The notes beneath the pieces are model-generated. The model saw only the letters and a list, made by a program, of their open reading frames with translations, was not told the DNA's origin and did no database searches. Below are positions 12,801 through 23,642 of a stretch of DNA of 64,000 nucleotides, piece after piece; position 1 is the first letter of the stretch; each line of letters opens with the position of its first letter. Location: contig JAEHOE010000130.1 in assembly GCA_016858145.1 (NCBI GenBank), positions 124,001-188,000 on the forward strand, written 5' to 3'. This DNA is from Edaphochlamys debaryana (taxonomy: Eukaryota; Chlorophyta; Chlorophyceae; Chlamydomonadales). The translations under genes and the position numbers were made by a program.

Positions 12801-15800
12801 CTGTGTGGGGTGGGGCGTGTTGGCGGCGGCCGGGTCGTCGTACATCCACACGGCAAGCAGCGCACCTGCAGCAGCGGGGTCGAGGGGAGGGGGCGCTCAG
12901 GGTCCGGCACCCGAGACCTCCTGCGCCCGTCGCCTACCCTCGCCCGCGCTCTCCCTGCCATCAGGCCAAGCACCACGCGGCATCCTCCCCTGTCCCCCCC
13001 TTCCTTTGACCCTAAAAAATACCTCGGCCCCATCTGGCCCCCACCCGGCCCCCACCCCACCCACCCTCCGCGCCCGCCCCCGCGCTGGCCACCAGCGGCT
13101 CCCGGAGCAGGAAGGGCGCGTACAGGCGCCGGACGTAGCTGGGGGGTGGGGGTAAACGGGGGAAAAGGGACTAGGGGCAGTAAGTACGCCTCAAAGCCGA
13201 AGCCATCCATGCCCCCAACCACCAAGCGTGAGGGCCCCAACACACCCGCCCCTACAGCGACTCTTCCTCTCGAGCCCTTCCGCACACGCCCCCTCCTTCC
13301 CCAGGGCCTCACGTCAGCGCCGCCCTCCTGCGCAGGTGCGGGGGCGCCCCCGCTGCGTCCACCGCCAGCCCCGCCAGGGCGTCCTCCACCGCCGCACTGG
13401 CGGCGACCAGGCGCTCGACCTGAAGGGGGGGGAGGAAAGGGTTTCTTTTTTCGAGCGTCTTCAAGTGGGGGGGGGGAAAGGGGGGACAGGGGGCGGGCAG
13501 GCGAATGATGGGACGGGGCAGGGCGGGGCGGGGGGGATGCGAGCGCCGACTGGGCACGGCTCGCTGCAGTTGCCGCCCTTGGCGCCGCACATACCAACGC
13601 TGGTCTGTACGGCACTGGCCAGCTGCTGACGCACCTGAGCCTCGAGGCCGGAGGACACGTGCAGGCTGGAGGGAGGAGGGCAACGTAGGGGATAGGTAAC
13701 AACGCATATTTGAGTCAGTGCGCCAAAGACACAGTGCAGGCCCAGGTACCGTACCGTGCTGCCCCCGAAACCCCAAAGCCCAGGCCCCAGGCCCCAGGAC
13801 CCAAGGACCCAGGCCCACCTTCCCCGGGCGGACACCGGCAGGCCGCTGAAGAGCCCCTCCGCCACCGTACTGCGCCGCACCACACTGCCCCCGCCGGGCC
13901 CCGCCGCGCCCGGCGTGCCGGATCCCGACTTGGGCGAAACCCCGCCCACAGCCCCCGCCGCCCCCGCGGCCGTCGGGCTGGTCACGCCGCCCGCGCCGCC
14001 GCCCTGCTCCGGACCGGACGCCGGACCGGACGCGCCCGGACCGGACGCCGTGAACATCTCCAGTCCGGACAGCGCACGTGCCACCACAGCACGCAGGTCA
14101 GCCAGCAGGGACTGCTCCAGCAGCTGTGCGGAGCGTGCTGCGAGCGCGCCCGTGCCGGGCCCGGCCAGCGCGGCGAGGCGGCGCAGCAGGGGCCGGTAGG
14201 AGGCGGGGGCGGGCAGCACGAGGCGCGCCATGAGGCCTGCCACCAGCTGACACTTGAGGGCCAAGCCCTGGTGGGAGACCTGTCAGGGGGAGGGGAGGGG
14301 GGGAGGGGGGGAGTTCGAAGCTGATAAGCGGGAGAGCGTCGAGTGGATAGGGGGAGTGGGGGAAGGGGAGGGGGGCTTTGAAGCTGAGCGGGAGAGCGTC
14401 TCGTCTGCGGCGGGGAAAGGGCGCGGGGTAGGAACGTCGGTGTTAAGAATTCGTTGGGGTTGCGTCGCCTGCGCCAGCGGAGGGACGTTTGTGCTCCATT
14501 CAGACGGGAGGGTTGATAGAAGCGACAAAGGGCTTGGATGTGTAGACGCCAACCCCGCATGCACATGCCCTTCCAGACTCGACGCGATCCCGCTCAGTTC
14601 CCCTTTCCCCCCCTCTCCACCCCCCTTCCCCCCCTCCCCACCAGCTCCAGCACCGCCTGCAGCCACCCCGGCACGCCCGCGCGTGCCAATACACACACGC
14701 TCTTCCCCCCGCTCCCCCCCCAAAAAACCCACCACCAGCTCCAGCACCGCCTGCAGCTTCCCCGCGTGCCGCTTGCGCAGCCAGTCCACCGCCTCCTGGT
14801 CTGTGGCGCCGCCGGGGCCGCCCGCGTCCGCCCCAGGGCCCCCCGTGCCCACGGCGTCGCGGCGGGCCTGGCAGAAGGCCTCCTCGACCTGACAGGGGGG
14901 GAAAGGGAATGGAAGGGAGGGGGCAGGAGGGGTGGGGGGAAGAAGTTCATGACCGCATGCCGACGTTTGGGGAGAGGGGAGGGGGGGATGCTTGAGGATG
15001 AGCTTGCAGAGTCAGAAGGGTGGATGAGATGTACAAGGGGGGCAGGAGGGAAATGGAAAGGCGTTCCGCGCGCCAGGGCATCCCTCAGCCCGACCCATCC
15101 CCCCCACCCCTCACCCCTAGGAAGGCCTCCAGCAGCTCCACCACCACACCCCGAGCGTAGGCCTGAGGGGGGGGGGCGGGGGCAGGAGGGGGTGTTTGTA
15201 CCTGAGCGGGATTATGTGGCCTACGCCAGGGAAACAAAGGGACAGGAGGGGGAGGAGCGGCACAGTCGAACGCTAACAGTCATGGGGGGAATGCTGAGCG
15301 AATGGGACCCGATGTGGACCGGGGATCACTGTGTGTAAGCACTCCGTGTACCTACCTGGCGGCCCCCCGCGTGCGCCCTGGCCAGCCTGAGCAGGGGCTC
15401 CAGGGCCGCACCCAGCGCAGCGGCGTCGGCGGCAGCGGCCTCCTGCACGGAGGGGTGGGGGTGGAAGTGGGGTGAGGGCAGGGGGCGAGGGCGGTGAAGC
15501 GAGAGTGACACCACGGAGTGACCCTCCCACTGCGGATGGTTTGAGAACACGGCGAAACATCCAACTCGCGCACCTGCTGCGCCGTCTCCATGACCTCAAT
15601 CACCGCCGCCGAGGGGAAGTCACCGCACCGCACCGCCGCCGCCAGCGCGCCGCCAGCGCCGCCGTCGGACGCGCCCCGCGCCGCCGCCGTCGGCGTGCCG
15701 TCCTCCACCGGCGCTGCCGCGCCGCCGCCAGCACCTGCGCCCGCGCCCGTGCCGCCGTCGGCGGCGGCGGCGGCCTCGGCGGCGGCCTCCGCCGCCTCCG

Positions 15801-18800
15801 CCGCCGCCACGTCAGCAGCGTGGCCCGCGACGGTTGACTCCAGGGTGGCCGCCAGTACGGACGGCATGCGGCCGCGTACGACAGCGAACTCGGCGGCCCA
15901 CTGCATGAGGGCGAGGGCGGGGGAGTCCAGGCAGGCCACCAGATCCTCCAGGACCTGACAGGGGGGGGAGGGGGGGCCGGGCACACGTAGGGTGGAGGGA
16001 AGGAAGCGGTCAACGGAAGGGGGTTTGGGCCGGCAGTAGGGGCCACAACCCTCCAAACGCGAACGCCCATACCTAAATCCAACCCCTGTCCTTACCCCGC
16101 ATGCTCCGGCTGCTCCACGTATCCCGCCAGGATGTTCTTGGCTCACCTCCTCCCTTCCCCCTGAACCCCCCAAAGCCTATGTCTGCCTATGTCTGCCCCC
16201 CAAGCCCCCCCCACCTGCTCCGGCTGCTCCACGTATCCCGCCAGGATGTTGCGTGCCGCCTCCACCGCCCCCGCCAGCACGGCGTCCACCCGGCTACTGG
16301 TGATCTGGGGGGGGGTGGGGGTGGGGCAGGAGAGGTTGAAGAGGGGGAAAGAGGGACGGAGCGGAAAGGTGGAGAGGGGTGTCCCGTCGAACCTCGAGAC
16401 CTCAGCGCCGCGCAGCAAGGACACAACTCAGCATGCAAGAGGCCGTAGCGGCAACCCTGAAAAAGCAAGCCTGCACCCTGCCCCTCGGCCCCCACCTGCG
16501 GCGGGCCCAGCTCCGGGAGTGCGCCCGGGAACGGCTCCGGCGCCGCCACCGCCGCCCCGTCGTCCAGATCCAGGGAGGCGATCAGCTCGCCCGCGCCCAG
16601 TACGGCACCCTCGGGTACGGACCAGGAGATGACGCCGGCGGCGGGGGAGAGCAGGGGCATGACCATCTTCATGACCTGTCAGGGGGGGGAGGGGGGGAGG
16701 GGGGAAGGGGGGGGAGTGTTTGAAGCGGAGCATGAGCGCACGCCCTCGCCGGCGAGACAAGCTAGGATCGTGGGGGGGGGGGGGTAGTCGCTGCGACATC
16801 CTACACTTTCCCCACTGCCTTCCCCCTCCCCCCCTCACCTCCATCTCCGCGTACGGCTGATCCAGGGCCACGTGGGCCCCCGCCGGCACCAGCCTGGGGG
16901 CAGGGAGCAGGGGAGGGCAGGGGAGGGCCTGAGCGCGCCGGGGTCGGGACCACCGCCACAAACCCAGCCCTCGCCTGCAGTCTGCGCCCCTTCTAACCCG
17001 ACCCAGTCAACACGCACCTTCTGACCAGCTTCCCGGGCGACGAGGCGGTGAGTCGCGATGGGTCCGCCTCGGCCGCCAGCAGCACCGTGAGTCCGTTGAT
17101 GAGCAGGCGGGTGCCCGCGGCCTCGTCCTCATAGTGGATCACGTGGGACTCGCCATCCACCTGACAGGGAGGGGGAAGGAGGGGGAAGGAGGGGGAAGGA
17201 GGGGGAAGAAGGGAAGAAAAGGATGGGTAAACAGGCATTGCGGTCCGCGCCGTTCCGGGTTCCTGTCAGCACGCTTGGGCGCTCTCTGACGAGACCGAGC
17301 GCGCCTGGTGTGCATAGCTGACCCAACATGGGCGCCCTACCACCCCACGCCCCATACACCACTCCCCTCCCCCACCTGCATAAGGAGGCCCCCCTCCCCA
17401 TCCGCGCCACCCGGCTCCGGCACAGACATCCCACCCTCCTCCTCCCCCCTCCCCCCCTCAGACGCTCTCCCGCTCTCAGACTCAAACACGCCCCCCTCCC
17501 CCACCCCCCCCCACCTGCATGAGGAAGCCCCCGTCCCCCATCGCCTTCCCCCTTGTGCCCCCAAGCCCATGTCTGCCCATGTCTGGCCCCCTTAACCCCC
17601 ACCCCCCCACCTGCATGAGGAAGCCCCCGTCCCCCATCTTGCGGTACGCCACGTCCACGGAGGAGCCGTTGAGGGAGACGCAGGCGGCGCCCACGCCCCT
17701 CCGCACCAGCGCCACCGTGTACTTGAGGCCCTCGATCACCTGGCGGGAGGGGGGAAGGGGGAGAGGGTTGAGGGGAGAGAGCAGGGGAGGTGATGAGCGC
17801 AAGCGAGCCAGGTGCATCGTGTCAGCCAGGGCAAGGAAACGAGGACCCTCTAGGCCTCCTTCTAAATCCTCTGCACCCCTCGAAGTCCCATCACCACGGT
17901 GTGCTCCATGCGGACGAGCGACGCCCCGACGCGTCGGCGAAACACACACGCCCCTCTCCCCCCTCCCCCTGTCTCCCCCCTCCCCCCCTCCCCCCCACCA
18001 TGGTGTGCTCCATGCGGATGAGCGACACCCCCGGCGGCGGCAGCTGCCCCTTGGACAGGTAGCCCAGGTACTCGGAGGAGGCGGCGGCAACGGCGGCGGA
18101 GGACTTGACCACAGCGCCTGGAGGGGGGAGGAAGGGAGGGGGGAGGAAGGGAGGGGGATGGGGGGGGAGGCTGAGGTGACTTGAGGTGCACCGGGCCAGG
18201 CGGATTGCGAGGGGAGGACTGGGAATGTTGGACGAGGCTTCCAACGTTCACAGCGCTTGGCCGCGAGGGCCAGGCGGCCGGCGCCACGCACCCGCAATGA
18301 CGGAGATGTGCCAGGGCGGCCGGCCGGGCTTGACGCGGGCAGCGATGCGGGAGTCCAGCCAGCCGGTGTGCACTGCGCCGGAGGAGAGCTCGGGGGAGGC
18401 CAGGAGGTCCAGGACGTAGTCGGTGGTGGTACGGATCTGGGGGGGAGGGGGGGGAGGGGGGTAAGGGCAGTTGGGACCGAGGGACACAAGAGGGCGACGA
18501 GGCCGGCCTTGCGCCCCAAGCCGAGGGGGTTCCGAACCAACGGCTGCTTCTTTTTAGTTGCCTCCATTTTAGTTGCCTACATTCTAATTGCCTCCAAACC
18601 AATACCTCACCCCCTCATACCCCCCCCACCGCCCCCCGCTCACCTCCCCCCGCACCACCAGGCAGTCCCTCAGCGCCCCCGCCATGGCGCGGAGGGCGGC
18701 CTCGCGCGTGTCGCCGCGGGCAAAGAGGTGCCCGAACTGGGGGGCAGGGGGGCCGGGGGGGAGGGGGATGATTTTCGGAGCATGGGGGAGGGGGGGGAGG

Positions 18801-21800
18801 GGGCCAAGGCACGGGAGAAGCGTTGGAGGAGTGAGGAGGAGGCCGAGCGCCGCCGTCACATTCGCGCGGCCAGCCGAGAGGCAGCGGATGCCGCTTCCTC
18901 GCACATCAATGGGCCCCACCCGTATGGGAGACGGTGTCAGCAGGGGTGGAGGAAGACGAGTGCCAGCAGCGGCGCCGGCTGAAGCGCAGCACGGACCGAG
19001 CAAGACCACCGTGCTTCCACCACCAATAGGTGGCCGAAGAGGAGCCCGCGCGGCAAGTGGAGGCAGCACGCACCTGTGAGTCCGAGAACTGGTGGATGCC
19101 ACCCCCACTCTTGACGCTGAAGTAGCCCCACACATCGGGCGTGGGCCGGAAGTGGAGCTCATCGATTCGGCCGGCGGTGGGCTTGAAGCCGTCGCCGGCG
19201 TCCTCGGCGGTGACGCGGACCTTTGGGGTGTGGGGGGGGGGGGCGTGGTGGGGAGATAATTTGGAGTATTGGAGAGGTGGGGGTGTGGGGGGTGAAAGGG
19301 TGGGTGAAGGGTTGATGGGTATTGCAAGGGTTGGGGCATGCCCCATGCGCCCCATCTCCTTCGAAGCTACCCAATCTCTCCCCGCCCCAGCTCCCCTCCT
19401 CACCGCCACCACGTGACCCTCGGGCGGGCGCTTCTCGGTGGTCTCAAAATCAATGGGCTCGATGCCCTGGGGGGGGGGGGGGAGAGGGGGGAAAGAAAGA
19501 GGGGAAGGAGGAGGGATGAGAGGGCGGGGAATAAGCGGGAATGGGCAGCGCAGGGCCTTGCGGCAGAGGCGGCGGACGTCGGGCCCAACAGGTCCAACAC
19601 CCGGAGTGTCATATGCGTGACCGTACGTACCTTGGGGTCCTTGCCGTACAGGCTGCGGAGGTACGGGATGCGGTACAGCGGTACGCCCATGCCCACGAGC
19701 AGCTGGCAGGCGGGCAGGTTGACGCCCGTGATGCCCTCCGTCACGGGGTGCTCCACCTGACAGGGGGGGAGGGGGGTGGGGGCAGGGATGAAAGGGATCG
19801 TGAGTGGCGCACAGGATGGGGGAGGAAGCTGCGGGGTTTAGGGACATATGCTGTCAGGTACCAGGCAGACCGGGGTCGGGGGTTGGCACCCAGCAGGCGG
19901 ATAGGGCCCTCCCACCCCCCCTCCTGCCTACCTTCCCTGCCCCGCCTCCCGTACACAACCGTACGTACCTGCAGCCGCGGGTTGAGCTCCAGGAAGTAGT
20001 ACTGCTGCTCGTCCACGCCGTACAGGTACTCCACGGTGGCGGCGCCCACGTAGCCCACCAGTCGGGCCAGGGCGCGGGCGCAGCGCTCCATGTCACACAG
20101 GATGTCCTTCGGGGGGGGAGGGGGGGGGGCGGGGGGAGGGGGGAGGGGAGGGTGATCGTTTGACGAATTGCGCGAACCGTAGCCAAAGAGAAGGTTTGGC
20201 GGCAGGGGAAGGGAGGGCGGAAGGGAGGGCGTGGGTGCGAGAATGAAAGAGGGCCCCCCAGCCCCACCACTGAGACCGCTACAGCCCTGATCCTGGCTCT
20301 CGCACCTCCGTCCGCTCGTCCACGAGCAGCCCCTACCGCTCAACCGCCCCCCACCCCACCCGTCCACACCCTCACCTCCGGCACCCCCCGCACGGGCCCC
20401 TCCTCCACGATCTTCTGATGCCGCCGCTGCACGGAACAGTCGCGGGAGTAGAGCGAGGCAACGTTGCCCTGGGGGGGGGGATGGGGAAGGGGGGGAGGGG
20501 CGGGGGCAGCGAGGAGGGTTTAGCTGAGGTCGCGTAGGGTCGCATAGCGAGCCGAGACGCAGGCAGGATGTGCCAGACACACGCTTAACCGCCGCTCCCG
20601 GACGCCTCCCGAGCCCCTCCCCAGTCGACCCCCCGCTCCGCCCCCCCCCCCCCCCGCCCGCGCACGTGCATGTCGCACAGCAGCTGCACCTCCAGGTGGC
20701 GGCCCCTCCCCCACGCGTCCCGAAACACACACACGCCTCCCCCCTCCCTTTCCCCCTCCCCCCCTCACATGCATGTCGCACAGCAGCTGCACCTCCAGGT
20801 GGCGGCTGGTGCGCGCCAGCTTCATGGCGAAGATGGGCGAGCCGGGCACCTCCCCCGCCACCTGCCGGAACACGGAGCGGACCTCGTCGTCCGAGGAGAC
20901 CTGGGGTGGGGGGGAGAGGGGGGAGGGAGGGGGGAAAGGGTGTGTTTTGACACGCGTGGGGGTGAGGCAGGCGGGGGGACGAGGCGGGGCGGGGGGCAAG
21001 GCGAGGAGAACGGCAGGCAATGGGCCCCTCCCACCTCCCCCCACCCACCTTGCGGATGCCCTTGCCGCCGCCGCCCCACGAGGCCTTGAGCATCACCGGG
21101 TAGCCCACGTCCCTGCGAAGGGGGGCCAGCAGGGATTGGCAGGGTCATGAGGTTTGCGCAGGTCAGGCAAGACGTTCAGGAGGCAGGAGCGCTGGGTCTC
21201 CCCCCGAACCCCTACAGCCCGCGCATCCTCACAGCCCACACGCGCCCTGTGGCACAGCCCACCCCACCCCACCCCACCCCCCACCACCCGGTCCCCCAGT
21301 CCCCACCTGCACGCCTTGACCGCCGCCTCCACGTCCTCCGTGCCGATGCAGGCGGCGGCGTAGGTGGCCGGGTCGATGGCGCCCCCCGCCGCCGCCACCG
21401 CCTCCACCGCCACGGCCACGTGAGAGCCCGACCAGGGGAGCGTGGGCACCCCCGCGGCCTGGGCCAGCAGGGTGGAGCCGATCTGGGTCGGGGGGGGGGG
21501 AGGGGAAGGGGGAGAGGGGGAGGCAAGAGGGAAGAGGTGAGAGCGGGGAGAAGTGAGAGGGGGGAGAGGTGAGAGGTGAGAGGGGGGAGGTGAACGGGGG
21601 GCAGGAAGCCAGGGGGGGTAGGGGCCGAGGGAAGGACGGGCCCAGATCGGGATCGGGTGCCGTCTGCGCGCAGCAGAGAGACACGGGAGGGGGGTGGCCA
21701 TCTGGGTCGGGGAGGGGGGAAGGGGGGCAGGGGAGCAGGGGAGGCAAGGGGAAGGCGAGGGGAGAGGGGGGGAGGGGTGGAAGGAGGGCAGGAAGCCAGA

Positions 21801-23642
21801 GGGGGAGGGGCCGAGGCAGGGTAGGATCGGGGTCGGCATCAGGTTGGGAGGGGAGGGAGGAGGGATTGTCATCATCCCCATCTCCCTCCGCCACGGTTTC
21901 TGCCCAGTGACATCGCTCTCACCCCCCATTCCACGGCCCCCGCCCACCTTGTCCCCAAGCGCCGCCATGGGTCCCGCCGGGGGCCCCAGGAAGCGGATGC
22001 CGTGCGCCGCCAGGGCCGTGGGCAGCTCGGGGTTCTCGGAGGCGTGGCCCCTGGGGTGTGCGTGTGTGGGGGGGGGGGGTCCCGGGGTAAGCAGATCCTC
22101 CATTGCTGCACAGGATAGAGCGGTGTTCAGGTAGGCTCCAGCGACCCCTGCCTACCCTTCCTACTCTTCCTACCCTTCTCCCTGCACCCACCCCCGGCAC
22201 CCACCCGCCCCACCAACCCCCTGCACCCACCCAACCCCCGCCACCCACCATCCGGGCCACACCGCGTCCACCCCCGCCCTCAGTGCCAGGTTCACAATCA
22301 GCTCAACGTTGGCGTAGTTGTTGTTGTTGGTGCCGCCCGGAACCTGGGGTTCGGAGCGGGGAGGAGGGAGGGGCAGAGGAGCTCGGCGATTGCGTCTGTG
22401 CTGACCCTGTGACTCTGTGTCTGTAGACCCTCCCGTGCACCCTCCTACACCCCGTGCAACTCTTGGCAAGAACTGCTCCCCATCTGTCACCATGCCCCCA
22501 CCTCCACACCCCGTCGCCCCCCCTTAAACTCCCCCCCCGCCCCCAGCCCCGCACCCCCACCCTCCCACCCACCCACCCACCCCGCCCACCCACCCACCCC
22601 CACCTCCACGAACTGGTCTGCCAGCGCGATATGCTCCGCGTTCACCCGCATGTCGTCCGGGGTGGCCAGCGCCACCAGCGCCACCGCCCGCGCCGCCCCC
22701 AGCGCCTGGCTGGCCCAGGAGCGCACGGAGCGCATGAACTTGACGGCGGCCAGGCCGTTGTTGGCCACCAGGACACTGGGGGGAGGGGGGGGAGGAGAGA
22801 GGGGAGGAGGGGGCGGAAAGGGGGGGGAGGGGGGAGCGAGGCGTTGCGTCGCGTCACCAGATGGTAATGGTGGCGGTTGGGTTGGGGGAAGCGGGCCCGT
22901 AGGCTTGACGGCGGGAGTGGGGCCCGACCCGCCGAGCCACCGAGCCCAGGCCTAAACCGACTCGACCCGACCCGACCGGACCGGACCGGACCGGACCGGA
23001 GCGGGGCGGACCGGACCGGACCGGGCCGGACCCCAGGCTGCCCCCTCCACTCCGCACCTGTAAATGGGCCTGTCCCCGCCCATCTCGTGGCAGTAGTCCT
23101 CCAGCTGGCGGCTGAGGGAGGCCACGCGCCGGGGGGCGCCGCGGCCGCGGGGCGCGCCGCCGCCGGGCAGCGTGCCGGCACCCCCCAGCGTGGAGCCCGA
23201 GCCGGAGTGGGGGAGCAGGTGGATACTGGGGGGGGAAGCGGGAGGAGGGGGAGGGGGTGGGAAAGAGGGAGGGCGAGGTGGGCCCGGAGGCCAGGAGGGG
23301 ACCGACAGGATGCGGAGGCCGCGCAAAGCAGCCTGCATGCTAGCGGACGCCTCTAGAAGCTAGTGCTGACGGTTGCTTGTTAGGGCAAGGCGACGGGGCG
23401 GGGCCCCACGGACCGTGCCGGGGTGCACGGGCTCGGCCGTCGGGGAGTTCGCCACCCGCTGCCTCCGCTGCGTCGCTGCCCACCCTTACGCACTCAGGCG
23501 CTGACTTGCACCCTGATACGCACCTGTCAGCGCCCTGCGAGCCCAGGCGGCGGTGTGTGCCGTTGGCCGTGGGAACGCCGTTGGGGAGCAGGGGCGTCGT
23601 GGGCGCGCCCCCGTCGGGAGCGCGCGCCTCGGCGCCGCTCAT
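3877..23642 (-). CDS. ACC1: Homomeric acetyl-CoA carboxylase, 47 exons
   Basis: Multidomain biotin enzyme that makes malonyl-CoA from acetyl-CoA, bicarbonate and ATP for fatty-acid synthesis. Exons: 23642-23524, 23225-23058, 22775-22604, 22343-22249, 22050-21948, 21482-21307, 21112-21049, 20900-20769, 20468-20376, 20106-19969, 19756-19631, 19466-19404, 19220-19074, 18736-18644, 18436-18292, 18117-17999, 17739-17611, 17160-17018, 16893-16839, 16675-16496, 16304-16215, 15954-15574, 15442-15356, 15162-15115, 14888-14733, 14279-13819, 13665-13599, 13419-13313, 13138-13065, 12865-12801, 12560-11805, 11599-11522, 11342-11018, 10619-10534, 10293-9798, 9618-9395, 8658-8567, 8422-8347, 8190-8050, 7878-7606, 7466-7392, 6939-6777, 6600-6326, 6195-6058, 5511-5432, 5278-5129, 4765-3877. 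They sum to 8313 nt, or 2770 aa. Order: biotin carboxylase (VLVANNG near residue 100, ATP-grasp loop GGGGKGIRK near 290), biotin carrier (EVMKM, biotinyl Lys763), central domain (YVRRLY), then carboxyltransferase ([33 protein letters not shown]). It is about 500 aa longer than usual because of Ala/Gly-rich insertions in the central and C-terminal parts. The ATG opens a short Pro/Gly-rich leader without a clear transit peptide, so location (cytosol or plastid) is open. Confidence 0.95.
5690..6085. repeat. ACCase exon-edge array, unit about 118 bp
   Basis: The 3' edge of exon 6195-6058 (encoding [10 protein letters not shown] plus the donor) occurs at the real junction (about 6054) and three more times, at about 5693, 5815 and 5932, within the downstream intron. 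Each unit has exon edge, a spacer with the AAACACACACG motif, then a C-tract. The units are nearly identical, so the array is recent or kept homogeneous. Confidence 0.9.
6900..7152. repeat. ACCase exon-start duplication with motif
   Basis: The 5' edge of exon 6939-6777 with its acceptor (encoding DDLEGV, then TMLQ) is repeated at about 7064-7019 in the upstream intron. The copy encodes Cys where the real exon encodes Arg. Reverse-oriented copies of the AAACACACACG-type motif lie at 6983 and 7130, so this array duplicates an acceptor edge, not a donor edge. Confidence 0.85.
8841..9440. repeat. ACCase exon-edge array, four extra copies
   Basis: The 3' edge of exon 9618-9395 (encoding [16 protein letters not shown] plus donor) is followed in the intron by four further copies, at about 9266, 9147, 9020 and 8901. 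Unit length is about 120 bp. Five copies of the AAACACACACG motif lie between units, at 8845, 8971, 9091, 9218 and 9338. Unit sequences differ by only a few substitutions. Confidence 0.92.
10783..11045. repeat. ACCase exon-edge array, unit about 113 bp
   Basis: The 3' edge of exon 11342-11018 (encoding VVVSMPTG plus donor) is repeated in the intron at about 10785 and 10898. The copies are separated by a C/T-rich spacer containing CTCTTGTCCTCCCCCC. No AAACACACACG motif occurs in this array. Confidence 0.88.
14309..14400. repeat. Two copies of the GACGCTCTCCCGCT intronic motif (reverse)
   Basis: Within the ACCase intron 14280-14732. Reverse-oriented copies at 14309-14340 and 14371-14400 share the 14-mer GACGCTCTCCCGCT and a following TCAAA- or TCGAA-like segment. 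The first copy matches 27671-27705, in the CYP97C gene, over about 33 nt with one visible mismatch. Confidence 0.85.
14630..14765. repeat. ACCase exon-edge duplication with motif
   Basis: The 3' edge of exon 14888-14733 (encoding LQAVLELV) is repeated once, at about 14638-14665, in the downstream intron. A diverged AAACACACACG motif (with AATACACACACG) follows at 14679-14700. Confidence 0.85.
16087..16240. repeat. ACCase exon-edge duplication with ATGTCTGCC spacer
   Basis: The 3' edge of exon 16304-16215 (encoding AGYVEQPEQ) is repeated at about 16095-16135. The spacer at 16172-16200 holds a 10-bp tandem, TATGTCTGCC twice, also found at 17561-17590 beside another array. The AAACACACACG motif is absent here. 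Confidence 0.82.
17365..17640. repeat. ACCase exon-edge array with three spacer types
   Basis: The 3' edge of exon 17739-17611 (encoding GFLMQ) recurs at about 17511 and 17370 in the downstream intron. Spacers contain the ATGTCTGCC motif (17561-17590) and the GACGCTCTCCCGCT motif (17461-17490). Confidence 0.85.
17880..18025. repeat. ACCase exon-edge duplication with motif
   Basis: The 3' edge of exon 18117-17999 (encoding RMEHTM plus donor) is repeated at about 17890-17925. In the copy the last residues would read TVV. The AAACACACACG motif lies between the copies at 17929-17951. Confidence 0.85.
20660..20810. repeat. ACCase exon-edge duplication with motif
   Basis: The 3' edge of exon 20900-20769 (encoding [12 protein letters not shown] plus donor) is repeated at about 20663-20702 in the downstream intron. 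The motif lies between the copies at 20713-20736. A reverse copy at 20940-20958 faces the acceptor of the same exon. Confidence 0.88.
21480..21845. repeat. ACCase acceptor-edge and intron-internal duplications
   Basis: The acceptor edge of exon 21482-21307 (plus strand ATCTGGGTCGGGG) recurs at 21700 in the upstream intron. A segment beginning GCAGGAAGCCAG is also repeated, at about 21600-21660 and 21783-21840, with substitutions. The intron is otherwise a G-tract on the plus strand. Confidence 0.7.
22955..23035. repeat. CCGGA microsatellite
   Basis: Tandem GGACC/CCGGA pentanucleotide repeats in the second ACCase intron, with an interruption (GGAGCGGGG). Likely a simple repeat without function. 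Confidence 0.85.

Noticed and set aside
11600..13702. A 700-codon minus-strand open frame
   Set aside because: It is a shifted frame of ACCase exons and introns; the real exons read in other frames with family similarity.
22955..23035. Clustered transcription-factor or methylation sites (CCGG)
   Set aside because: It is a CCGGA microsatellite inside an intron; similar runs occur at 11940-12010 and 56580-56660.
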